Source: Asterias amurensis
Taxonomy: Eukaryota > Echinodermata > Asteroidea > Forcipulatida > Asteriidae
Length of the DNA: 64,000 nucleotides
Direction of reading: 5' to 3'
NCBI RefSeq assembly: GCF_032118995.1
Contig: NC_092650.1
Location: forward strand, 27,521,501-27,585,500
Below, in pieces: positions 38,390 to 48,589 of the stretch; within the stretch, counting starts at the first letter, position 1, and each line of letters starts with the position of its first letter. The notes under the pieces were generated by a model. It searched no databases, was not told the DNA's origin, and was given only the letters and a program-made list of their open reading frames with translations. A program made the position numbers and the translations under genes.

Positions 38390-38566
38390 TTTACCTTTTG
38401 TGTGGGTTTTGTTTGGAATAATTCTCGAGGGTTTTCTTCCCACATCTAGAACTGAAACTTCCTTTCTTGTCTTCTCTCCATGGAGCTGTTAGCTAGTACA
38501 GCAATTAAGTTTATTTTAAAGAAAGTCCTTGGCTTTGCGATCTTAATAACAATGCAATGAAAATAA
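38390..38566 (+). mobile_element. SINE body and tail, head missing
   Basis: Shares TGTGTGGGTTTTG, CTTCCCACATCTAGAACTGA, ACTTCCTTTCTTGTC and GTCCTTGGCTTTGCGATC with the body and tail at 35300-35480. 5' truncated. Confidence 0.6.
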
Positions 38567-39124
38567 CAACTGCAAAATGGTAAACAAAGTTGACAGTTAT
38601 TTTTAATCATACTTAAAAAAATCAAAACTGACGTGCCGTATCAAAATTTAGCCTTTTACCGTTACTCGGTTAATCACAACTTGGCTTTTTTAATAATAGT
38701 GATGTCAAGCCTTATTGAGTTGTTCAACTTTTACTTAAAGAATAATTTTTAATGTAGTATTTTTGTAGTATTTGTTTCAGCAGTGATTCGCATTCTACAC
38801 ACGTGTAATCCCTACACCCGGGGTAAATTAATGAATTAAGAATGATGGAAACAAATCGCCTCCGTAGATGGCAGTGTTCAAATAAACCTGACAGTTCGTG
38901 CTAGAAAGTGTCAATTAAAATGTGCTCACCATGCCTCAAGCTATCCACAACCACAGTCAAGCCTCGGTTGCTCATTACTTCGTGGTATGATTCCATACTC
39001 ACAGGAATACATTGTAATAATGACAAAGTCCTGCCTGTGAAATGCAAGACCCAATACTGTCTTCAGACTCAAGTTTTACTCCAATCACTTGTTCTTTTAT
39101 ATGTTCTGGATTTGGATATATTCT

Positions 39125-39345
39125 CAACGCTCTCATTAGAGGCAAACGGGAAGAGAAGACAATGAAGAAGTTTCAGTTTGAGATAAGGGAGGAAAACCCC
39201 AGAGATTTTTTTTCAGGGAAAAACCCACGTACTCAAAGCATGGGAACTGAAAATCTCAATCCACATAATTACCCCGATGTGATTCGAACCGAGGTCCAGC
39301 AGGCGTGGCAATACACCACTAAACCAAACTTACCGCCTTACTTAA
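39125..39345 (-). mobile_element. tRNA-headed SINE, minus strand
   Basis: On the minus strand the head reads TTTAGTGGTGTATTGCCACG then CGGTTCGAATCACATCGG. The body (GGGAGGAAAACCC, ACGTACTCAAAGCATG on the plus strand) matches the copy at 35225. Confidence 0.68.
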
Positions 39346-40315
39346 GGTGGTTTGATTATTTAGTTGCAGTGTTCATTCTCATTGTTCTCAACCTTCCTCT
39401 CAAAAACATTAACGGAGAAAACAACCATAGGCTGATGAGTTGTTTCTTGTAAGTCTCTTTGTCTCCGGTGTGCGCGTCATTTCAAGACGATTACTTCCTC
39501 GCAAGATAAAGACCTCTCCACTTCCCTTGAATGATTGTTCATTCTCTTACAAATCGAACTGCGTTATTTAATCGGATTTCCATGAGCGAAACACTGTCTA
39601 AGTAGAGACTTCACGGCAACTGCAAGTAGCTGTCCACATGAGTGTCTCTTCGAAGCTTGTGACCATAATTCTCTATTGTGGTTGAAACAATGATAAACAG
39701 TAATGGTTTTTGTTGCTGCTTTGGTGTTGGAGGTGTGCTCATTTAGTTCTACTGAGAAATGGCTCCCTTGCCGCCTTTTGCGATTTCAAGCCTAAAATGT
39801 GACGATTTCTCAATAGAAAATTACTAAAGAAAGTTTTTAAATATTTCCATATTCTTTATACTAGAATAGACAATGCAAAATATTATTTTCAAACCTCAAT
39901 GTTTTAGAGAAACTAAAACAACATGAACCCAGCTTATACATATGAATATGTCTCAGCAGACCACTTTAATCACATCTTGATATGAAAAACAGGGTATCAT
40001 CTCCGCATATAGGATTTCATGGTTTCAGAGAATTCTAACCCTCAAACTTAATCCTCTCTTATGATGCATGCAAAGGTCGTTGTATCCAATGTCTTAAAAG
40101 AGTGGACTTGACCCGACTGCCATTGTGTAATTTAAGAACTTCAAACCAAGTTTCACTGGCATGGCTTAGCGCTCCCTCTCAGTTACCTTTCGTGGATTTT
40201 AGTTCAGACGTAGACATGGACTTTGCAAGTGAGGTAGGACATGTGAGATGCAACTCAAGAAGGTTTTGCAAACAGCAAAGGATAATTACAGCTCTTTTTA
40301 AGACGAACATTTTTG

Positions 40316-40935
40316 CCATTCTGAAAATTGCTTGGACAAGATTAAGATGGCACGTTTTTTTCTCAAAACATACTCTGACTGTGTTAGAGTTCCAAGCCAG
40401 TATCTAAAGGCACAACCCCATAGTTACAGCATATCTGAGAAATAGCAGCCATTTTAAAAGGAAAAAGTGGAAAAATATCTACAATGACACTTTAGCCAAA
40501 TACTTTTTCTCATGCCGACTCTCGCTGTTAGTTTCAACTCCATGCTTGTAACATCAAAGGCACTGACCCAATAATTACTGTTCCTTTGAAAAGGAGAAAG
40601 GGCAGCCATTTTGCAAAAATTTCGGACGATCCAACATGGCACTATATCCAATTTTTTGTCCCATGACAAACTCTGACTGTGTGTCGAACTCCTTGCTCGT
40701 ATCATATTTATCTCATGACTTACACTGACTGTGTAGTATCATCAAAGGCATGACCCCATAACACAGTTCATTGAACAAGATAATAACTGCCATTTTGAAA
40801 ATTGCTTGGACAAATTTACAATGGCTCCACATGTATAGCCAAACACTTGTCTCATGACGTACTCTGACTATCGTCATGATTGTGCCATCCAAGGCGCAAT
40901 CCCATACCTGCCGTATTACACTTGATCGAAGGTTG
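40316..40935. repeat. Diverged tandem repeat, four units of 130-185 bp
   Basis: Units begin near 40316, 40449, 40607 and 40790 with GCCATTTTGAAAATTGCTTGG or a variant. They continue with GATGGCAC, TCATGACATACTCTGACTGT and ATCAAAGGCACAACCCCATA. The third unit has an internal partial duplication. Divergence is high, so the array is old. Confidence 0.7.
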
Positions 40936-41597
40936 AGATGGCGGTTCGTTTTATTGAGTATTAAATACCAGCAAGGAGCGTCCTATATTAAGACAATCAA
41001 ACCATTAGTATTAACTTAGCCTAGATACGTAATGGTTACAGAGTTTCCAGAAATGGTAAATTTGCCGAGCGACATACGCCAAGGTCTTATTTCCAGGTTA
41101 AACATGATCTGGAAGATTCTTAAACAAAGACGAAGTAGATCAGTTTAAATAAATGCTACAATGCTCTCCGTGTAAGATTTGGAGAATTAAGATAGTGGGA
41201 CTTTAAATCAAATTTTCAATTTTTAGACCTACGATTGGTGGATTGTCTTCAATATTTTGACAATAATTTAGAGGTCCATTTATCATACTTAAAAATTGTA
41301 TAAGCCTTTATAAGCTTTTACAAGGCAAGGTCAGTAGAAGGATAAATTTTTGAATGGCACATCCGGCACTTCAATTTGTAAATGCTAATACTGATGAATA
41401 CATGACTGGTTGAGTTCCACACAAAAAGAAAAGAAGAAAAAAAACTAAACCGGCCATATTAATTTGTAAACCAAAAGCTGTTTGATTTATATCAGAAACG
41501 AAACATTGATGAGAGTGCTACTATTTGGAACATTATTACTTCAATCTTCAATCAACTGTTCTTCATATTGTCTCAACAGTTGTGTGTTGCTTATATT

Positions 41598-41700
41598 ATT
41601 GGAAATAATAAATAATAATAATAACAATAATAATAAGACTTGTAATGCGCACATATCCACCCTGCTGGGTGTTCAAGGCGCAGTGAGTACCAACTTGTGT
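41598..41700 (-). mobile_element. SINE/LINE 3' tail, minus strand
   Basis: (AAT)n at the left, then CTTGTAATGCGCACATATCC and CTGGGTGTTCAAGGCGCAGT. Read on the minus strand this is a ...CGCCTTGAACACC...GCGCATTACAAG(ATT)n tail typical of CR1/L2-related elements. Confidence 0.5.
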
Positions 41701-41879
41701 TGAATTTAATTGAATTGAGTTTATTAAAAATGTACAATTCAACGCTATGTTGAAGCCAATGTGTAACCTGTTTTCGGGTGCAGTTTCCCTACATTCTCAA
41801 CCTGCTACAAAATTCATGGACCTTTCCCAGATGCTAAAGCCGGGCCATTAGTGGTTTGCAACACCGTGCAGGAGACACG

Positions 41880-42062
41880 ATGCGGTCATTGCACCCGATG
41901 ATCGAATGTCCGATTCCACCCTCTCATCAGCACGTCAAAATCGTGGTCATTGCACGCGGTGATTGAATGTCCAGTCTTCCTATCAGGACAGCTTGTGGTT
42001 TGATGAGCGCTTTGATGAGCGCTACTAATCAGCCAATTCTGACCTCTCAGCACGTCCAAATC
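41880..42062. repeat. Diverged 60-bp direct repeat
   Basis: GGTCATTGCAC...GATGATCGAATGTCC at 41884 recurs at 41944 as GGTCATTGCAC...GATTGAATGTCC. The ATCAGCACGTC motif recurs at the end as CTCAGCACGTCC. Confidence 0.5.
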
Positions 42063-43040
42063 AATTCATTCAAGGCTTTCCCATGATGTCAATTATTGGC
42101 CAGCAAGAAAGCAAGAAAGCGAAATGGTCGTTCGTGAACAGAAGATTCCCCAAATCGATACAATGGTTTCATTTCAAGAAACACAGCAAAATAATTCGAT
42201 TTAAACAATAATTAGGCCCATCTTGAGAAAAGAGAATTTTTCTTTATCAAAGTGAAGCAGGTACGCTCAAAATTGGCGATAGTTCTCCGTGATCCCATTG
42301 AGCACCTGAAGTTGACCTGTAGTCCTCTTTCAACAAACCTGCGGTCTTCTTAAAAGCATCTATCGATTACAACAGGTTCAAGAACAGCAAGATTTAAAAG
42401 GAGGCGATCTCAATCAATTAAAAAGATTCGAACAAAAGACACACAAAGTATAAAACGTCCGACATCAAATTGGAAAGGGTTAGCCGCATGTTTGATCTCT
42501 CCTAAAGTTGTATGAAATGTTCCTTTTTATACAAAACAGTATTTTTACTTATTACGTCATTTCAGACCCAAATATTTATTTTGATCGCGAGGTCGTAAAG
42601 CTAACAAACAATTAAACAACTACTGACCGGCAACCACATTTTTATGCGTTTACCCCGGGGTGGGGTGGTGGGGGGGGGGGGCACGTACGTCATTCGTGTT
42701 CTTGTGAATACGAACACAAAGAAATCGGGGGAAGTCACTGGTTGCCATGACAACATGTTATTGCCTACTGTCGTGTAAATGGCATTGGCTGGGATGACCT
42801 ACAGTTTCCGTATACTTCATGTCTGATGCTACAATCTTGATACGGGTTGGCTCGGGTTATCGGAATTGTCCACTGTCGGAAATTGATTTTTGAAATCTAA
42901 GAATTGATTGAAATTGCCTCTGGATTGTTTTGTCCAAATAAAGGGATGTGAGTTCTAAGTTTTATTTTGGCAAGTGTAACAAAAAAATATTAGTGAATCA
43001 CATTTCTTAAGCCTTGCACAATGCGAAATATATGTAAATT
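42063..43040. other. No gene seen
   Basis: Spacer with a G12 run at 42670-42681. Confidence 0.5.
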
Positions 43041-43360
43041 GCACATAGCGCGTGCGCGCTAACGTTTTGGTTGGCAAAATGAGGGAACATCGCGCTGTTT
43101 TGTACACGGCTAATGGGTACGTGACGCACACGCAATTGCGCGTCTGCTTAGTGCACAACTCTATAGACCTTTCCGCAAATACTGGGGCGCGCGCGTAAAG
43201 CTTGGAATTAGATGCATTGTGGTCTAGCTGGTAGCAAAATTTGATTCATATATATCCCACAATGCACCTCATTCAACAGTCTGCGCTTGCGCATTGGTAT
43301 TTGCGATAAGGTCTATGGCGTTTGCCAACCAACAGGGTATGTACGCATGCGTGAATGTGA
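43041..43360. mobile_element. Inverted-repeat element with a second MITE nested inside
   Basis: Outer arms: CACATAGCGCGTGCGC...GGTTGGCAAA (43041-43079) pairs with TTTGCCAACC...ATGCGTGAATGTG (about 43321-43360). The loop contains a second palindrome (43163-43317). The outer arms are imperfect. Confidence 0.5.
43163..43317. mobile_element. 155-bp MITE, TATAGACCTT ends
   Basis: TATAGACCTTTCCGCAAATAC at the left pairs with GTATTTGCGATAAGGTCTATG at the right; the interior has GCGCGCGCG/GCGCTTGCGC. A TA duplication is possible but cannot be separated from the repeat itself. Confidence 0.65.
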
Positions 43361-43694
43361 TTAGCATATTTCATGGGAAGGGTCCATTGGCTGAATACAG
43401 TTGCCTGCTTATTGAACAATAATTTTTTTTAATTCGAACTCCAACTGAAATATGGTTCAAATCAGTCCACTCTGCTGTGTGATAGGACGAGACATTGCCA
43501 GTTGAAACCTTCAAAGCTTTTATTCAGTGAGTTTTGATTCAAAGCTAGGTCGACCAGATTTTGTTTTGCTACTGAAGGCAGGTCTGATAAAAGCCTCTTA
43601 TACTGGCAACATTGAATAATCGAAATGGCATTGGCGAAAAAAGGGAGGTCGATGACGTCCGATTATTTAACCTTTCAAGTTATCGAACAAAGCT

Positions 43695-44909
43695 TTAAAG
43701 GCACCTGGAAATATGATTTTTTTTTCTTTTAAACATAAGAGTATATGTTTATTAACAATAAAACAATTTTTTGAGTAATTGTTTGTCACGATTTATATGT
43801 TAAAAAAATTAACTAAGTGACTGGGGGTTGACTCCGCCTACCCCTTTTGTGACGTAGGAAAAGGAAGACTTTGCCTCGATCAAACATAGACCCCCTCGAT
43901 GCGTAGATAAACACACGTGCAAAAGTACATGTAATTCTAAGACGTGAGTTTGTACGCTGCGAAAAAGGTTTTTTCTGGCATTTTTCCGGCATGCCGACCA
44001 GGTGTATTGCTGCTGGATGCAGCAAAACAACTAAAGATGGGGTCAGTCTTCATCTGTTTCCTGCAGATCCCAAGTATAGGCGGTTGTGGGCTGCGAAAGT
44101 CAGATTAACTAGAGCAAAGTGGTCCGGTCCGACGTCTTTTTCAGCGCTGCAGCGAACACTTAGAGCCGTCGTGCTTCGAATCCTGGATACACAACTCATT
44201 TGACATGACGAGAAGAGCCATTCTTAAACACGACGCCGTCCCAACAATTTTTCTAGCTAGTGGGAAGTCGAAGAAGGTATCTGAAAGACGTGACGAACTC
44301 AGAGGAGCATTTGCTAAACGTGAAAAAATTCGGGTAAGTTTGAACTTTGAGGGTATGTTTTTAGCTATTGCCAAGTGACACGATTTTGTGTTGGTACCGC
44401 ATGCGATTCACCGTGCGTGCAGGTCCTATGTGACCGTCCGCCCATTATACAGCAGCCATAGTGCGTGCGTGCAGTCTGCTCCGTGGCCATATTTCTATAA
44501 TAATACGTAGGCAGACCCACATCTTACAACCCATTTGGTCACTAAAAAGTCGCATAGTTAAATAAAAATAGCAGCAATGGCTTTTGTAAAAACCACTAGG
44601 CGTTCAACATGTTCAAGTTTCAATGTACGTATGTGTGTAAAATCGTGTCTAAATTTGTTTTGATGTGCCATGTTCCCAGACGTAATGTTAGGGGGCCCGA
44701 CTACAAATTTTCTCTCCAAATATCGCACCTTGAAATACGTCACGAACAGCGCCCTCTCGGGTCGGGGCCTACTCGTAAATTTGTAAATACGATCAAAACT
44801 AAGATTTTTAAACCTTAGTTAATTTTTTATTCACATTCCTCTCATAAAAACACATATTTTAGTGACAAAAGCTTTATTTAAAAAAAATACCACTTCCAGG
44901 TGACTTTAA
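43695..44909 (+). mobile_element. DNA transposon with TTAA duplication and THAP exon
   Basis: The left end reads TTAA then AGGCACCTGGAAATATGATT. The right end, read inverted, is TTAA then AGTCACCTGGAAGTGGTATT, giving terminal inverted repeats of about 28 bp at roughly 80% identity. TTAA target duplications are known for piggyBac and Kolobok elements; the AG-starting ends fit Kolobok better than the CC-starting ends of piggyBac. Inside lies a THAP zinc-finger exon with a splice donor, but no catalytic transposase domain is visible, so this looks like an internally deleted copy. The G of AGGC is T on the right side. Superfamily assignment is inference. Confidence 0.72.
43991..44333 (+). pseudogene. 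THAP-domain exon with one frameshift (transposase-derived)
   Basis: Reading from the ATG at 43991 gives the start of a C2CH THAP zinc finger: Cys5 and Cys10, FPAD, and Trp33 in RRLWAAKV, as in THAP DNA-binding domains. The frame runs to Leu53 near 44149. The expected continuation (CSEH with the second Cys and the His, the Cys-Phe-Glu segment, and AVPTIF) is present just after it in another frame, ending at a consensus GTAAGT donor at 44334. One small length change (compatible with a missing TG dinucleotide) at about 44150 therefore separates the two halves. THAP domains occur in host factors and in P-type transposases. Its position inside TTAA-flanked inverted repeats says transposon. No downstream exon was recognised. 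Confidence 0.75.
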
Positions 44910-46039
44910 TACATTTACGCGCATGTTCTTTTCTATGTTGCTCATTATTGTGTGATGGGTTTAGTCAGACGAAATCTTTCTCTCATTCTGTAGTAAATTG
45001 TTTTGACTTAGATTTTACTTTCTGGACCTACCATACAGCAAGGACACTTTATCTAACTTGTTATAATATGCCTTGGCAACATGAGAAAATGGAATTAGCT
45101 GTTGCAAACAACCCAAGCATCCCTTGGCATAAGACTTATGTCTCAGCATTTAGACTTGAATGATAATTCTCAAGGCTCTTTTTGAAAAGACTACAACTAA
45201 AGTTAGACTGATCCTGAGTTAAACTGCTATGGGTAATCTGGTATGCACAAGAATATGGATACATTTTAGGTACTAGTTTTAACAACAATCTTTTTCTTTT
45301 TAATAACAAAAACTTGACAAACAGTCACAGCAACTCTGATCTAAAAACCACCATAAAGCGAATGTTGGAAAGTATAGTTGAGTAATATAGACTTAGATGA
45401 TTATTATTTCGATGAAGTTTTCACGTTATAGTATATCAGTATCTTGCGGATGAGATTCAGACCATGCGAGCAGTTTGTCGTTCATCATGATTGCCAACCA
45501 CAAGAGGGCGATATATGAAGGGAAACGGCTTGAATCTTATGCGCTTTATGCCACCTGGGGGCATGGACATAAGGTTACCTTTTTTGTTGAGCTTGGGCTC
45601 GCAACCCATAAGCAAGAGGTGGTGGCTAAATAATTATATGCCTCTGTTATTTTATATGAAACAAACTTTAACACTCGAGTTTGTAAACATCACCAAACAT
45701 TAGACTGCGTCTTCCACAAAGTTGTGAAGTTTGAAAGCTTCTATATGGGGGATGGGATGTGGCAGTGACCTGCCAACCGTAGGGCCTACCCGTAAAAAAA
45801 ATGACATCGTCTTTGAGCATTGGTACGCGAGAGCGTCACACACACCGCACGGCGCGAAACGCCACCAAGACATTTTACGCGCCAAGCACTAACATTAGTT
45901 TAGGCGCGCTTTATGAAGCTTAAATATTCCATCTCCACTGCGTTGCAAAATCTTTTCGTGAGCTTCGATAGCTAGCTATTTATATCAACCTAATTTGACT
46001 GTAAAATGAAACAATGTAACTGGACATCAATATGTGGTG
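44910..46039. other. Upstream region of TSSK4
   Basis: 45800-45910 is richer in CpG (GGTACGCGAGAGCG, CGGCGCGAAACG, TTTAGGCGCGC) than its surroundings and lies 130-240 bp before the start codon, so it is the likeliest promoter area. No TATA box was assigned. Confidence 0.4.
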
Positions 46040-47080
46040 ATGGCGATCATCCCCATAATGACTTCTGAGCAAAACGAAACCAACACTAGCGAAGCCCCAA
46101 CCCCGTCGGGTAAAGGCAATGGTACCGCCAAAGAACGGGGACAATCGGTTCTCGAACAGCATGGCTTTACCGTCGGAGAGACAATAGGACACGGGTCTTA
46201 TGCTGCCGTCAAACTCGCTTACTCCAGCAGGCACAAGTGTAAAGTTGGTATTAAGATCGTATCCAAGAGAAAAGCTCCTGAAGACTATCTCAAGAAGTTT
46301 CTACCACGAGAGATTCAAGTTGTTAAAGTTCTGAAGCACCCTAACCTCATCTGTTTCTTGCAGTCAATCGAGACAACCAGTCGGGTGTATTTCATCATGG
46401 AACTGGCAGAGAGTGGAGACCTCTTGGACTACATCAAATCACATGGAGCTGTGACTGAGTCTCAAACGGGTATCTGGTTTCATCAACTTGTAGATGGGAT
46501 GGAGTATTGTCACGATCAAGGGATCGTCCATCGAGACCTCAAGTGTGAAAACATTCTACTCAACAAAAATAACATTCTCAAAATCACTGATTTTGGATTC
46601 GCACGAGGCCACATGAAGCCACCAGACAAGAGAGTGATCCTGAGTGAGACGTACTGCGGCAGCTACGCCTATGCCCCTCCCGAAATCTTACGAGGAATTC
46701 CTTACGACCCTATGCTCGGGGATATCTGGAGTATGGGTGTGGTCCTCTTCACCATGGTCTTTGGAAGACTACCCTTTGATGACACCAACCATAAAGTTCT
46801 CCTTCAGCAAGTTCAGAAATCACCATCTTTCCCGTCCAACCGAAACGCAGCAGATGACTGCAAGGATCTCATCTGTAGGATTCTGTCAGTAGCCAAGAGG
46901 CGGATCCATATCAGTGAGATCAGGGAGGACAGATGGTTTCGGAGACTGGGAAGTAACATTATCAAGACCAAGAAGGCATCAATGGTTAAGATGCCAGCGT
47001 CCAGTGAGGCCAAGCTTGGGGGTACGGGAGAAACGGCGGACAGGACGGCAAGCAAGAAGGTTGCTGACAAGAGCGATTGA
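46040..47080 (+). CDS. TSSK4: Testis-specific serine/threonine kinase, TSSK4 type
   Basis: An intronless frame of 346 residues. GTG codons precede it in frame; the first in-frame ATG is at 46040. A two-codon upstream ORF (ATG TGG TGA at 46032) overlaps the region just before it. The protein-kinase domain spans about residues 43-304, with Gly loop GHGSYAAV (50-57), catalytic Lys72, HRDLKCEN (Asp166), DFG (Asp184), activation-loop SETYCGS and PPE at 213-215. The Ala of the usual VAIK is Gly (VGIK). The stretches DYLKKFLPREIQV, TSRVYFIMELAESGD and ILRGIPYDP match what I know of vertebrate TSSK4 more closely than TSSK1/2. TSSK kinases act in spermatid differentiation and sperm motility by phosphorylating sperm proteins; germline expression here is inferred from the family. 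A basic C-tail of about 40 residues follows the kinase domain. The gene is convergent with CHMP1. Confidence 0.92.
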   Translation: MAIIPIMTSEQNETNTSEAPTPSGKGNGTAKERGQSVLEQHGFTVGETIGHGSYAAVKLAYSSRHKCKVGIKIVSKRKAPEDYLKKFLPREIQVVKVLKHPNLICFLQSIETTSRVYFIMELAESGDLLDYIKSHGAVTESQTGIWFHQLVDGMEYCHDQGIVHRDLKCENILLNKNNILKITDFGFARGHMKPPDKRVILSETYCGSYAYAPPEILRGIPYDPMLGDIWSMGVVLFTMVFGRLPFDDTNHKVLLQQVQKSPSFPSNRNAADDCKDLICRILSVAKRRIHISEIREDRWFRRLGSNIIKTKKASMVKMPASSEAKLGGTGETADRTASKKVADKSD

Positions 47081-47559
47081 TCAAAATCAACGAAACCACC
47101 AATCTAGCGAGGTGTTTTCTAGAATCGACATTGGATTCAACTGATTGCTGGATTTCTCTTTTCAACATTCAAAATAATTTGGGTAGGAGGGAGTAGGGGG
47201 TTAAAATGTTGGTTGGCTATCAATCTTATACCATTAAAGGTTTTTTTTTGCTGCCGAAGTTTTTGTTAGAGGGGCATTGTGTTTCTACATGCAGTCAAGT
47301 CTATTTTAGTATGAATAATTATCATCAATTAACAAAGTTTCATTTTTTGGTCATCTTTAACTTTTCTCATCTTTACCTTTTTTCATCTTTGATATAAGCT
47401 CGTCACTTCATCCAGTCTTGCGGGCTGAATAGTGGACAAGTTTTGAATTGTCGCCGATGATTTAAATCTACTAAGTAATGAATTCGGGAGGGGCGGGGGG
47501 TGATTGGCGGAAAATGATTTTACGGGAATGTTTTATTCAAAATGCCTTTAAGGCTCCAG

Positions 47560-47565
47560 AATAAA
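47560..47565 (+). terminator. Candidate poly(A) signal for TSSK4
   Basis: An AATAAA hexamer lies about 480 nt after the TSSK4 stop codon and is followed by a GT-containing stretch. Position and match only. Confidence 0.45.
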
Positions 47566-47843
47566 GGTTGTATGATCCCGTAGTTGTGACGGTTGATTGA
47601 TTGTTAATTCCTTTATCAACCAAGCCTGTCTGGTTTACATTAAAGGTGTCATTGTGAAAAGCTCCCATCTCCTGCAAAGCTCATGTTTTATTCTGTTTTG
47701 TAATGTACTTTTCTCAAACTTTGATTATCTCAACACTTGCTTTGGAAATGCATTAAGTGGACGCCTTCGGGCGTGTCTTGGTAAAAGTTGCCTTCACGCG
47801 ATATGAAGAATAATAATGGACCCGTCACTTTCCTTTTCTTAAT

Positions 47844-48222
47844 TATAAAGGGAAGGTACACTATTAATTGGTAATCGTCAAAGACAAGTCTTCTCACTTG
47901 GCGTATCCCTACGTGGCATAAAATGACAAGCCTGTGAAAATTTGAGCTAAATTGGTCATCGAGATTGAGAGAAATTGATGAGAGAAAAACACACTCGTTG
48001 GACGAATTTGTGTGCTTTCAGATAGGAATAAAATACTTCTAGCTAGAAGTATTTTATTATTTGTGTGAGACATTACCTCTTTCTCAAAATCTATGCTACT
48101 TCAGAGGGAGCCGTTTCTCACAGTATTGTATACTATCAACAGCTCTACAATGCTCGTTACCAAGTCAGTTTTTAAGTTAATATTTGTTTTGAGTAATTAC
48201 TAAACGTGTACCTTCCCTTTAA
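47844..48222 (+). mobile_element. TTAA MITE family A, GGGAAGGTACAC-end subtype
   Basis: The ends are AAAGGGAAGGTACAC and GTGTACCTTCCCTTTAA, different from the AGGCAGTGGACAC ends, while the interior (CTTCTCACTTGG, AGGGAGCCGTTTCTCACA) is family A. The central stem is ATACTTCTAGCTAGAAGTAT. Its right TTAA (48219-48222) is shared with a family B element. Confidence 0.83.
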
Positions 48223-48589
48223 AGCCATTGGACCCTTTCGGTACAGAAAAACAAAAAAGTTCACAGATTTACAAATATTTTACAGGGTTTACAGAAGGTA
48301 ATGGTGAAAGACTTCTCTTGAAATATTAGTCCATGAAATGCTTTACTTTTTGAGAAAACGGTAAAACAATATAAGTTCTCGTTAACGAGAATTACGGATT
48401 TGTTATAAACACATGTCATGACACGGCGAAACGCGCGAAAACAGGAGTGGGTTTTCCCGTTATTTTCTCCCGACTCCGCTGCCGATTGAGCCTAAATTTC
48501 CACAGGATTGTTATTTTATATATAAGTTGTGATACACGAAGTGTGGGACTTGGACAATACTGTTTACCGAAAGTGTATAATGGCTTTAA
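48219..48589 (+). mobile_element. TTAA MITE family B, copy 3
   Basis: Full-length family B element (centre AAGTTCTCGTTAACGAGAATT-like). The left end reads AGCCATTGGACCCTTTCGG. Shares its left TTAA with the family A copy ending at 48222. Confidence 0.87.

Noticed and set aside
39042-39452. 136-codon plus-strand frame
   Set aside because: Runs through the minus-strand SINE at 39125-39345.
40102-40407. 101-codon frame before the tandem array
   Set aside because: Extends into the tandem repeat and has no domain.
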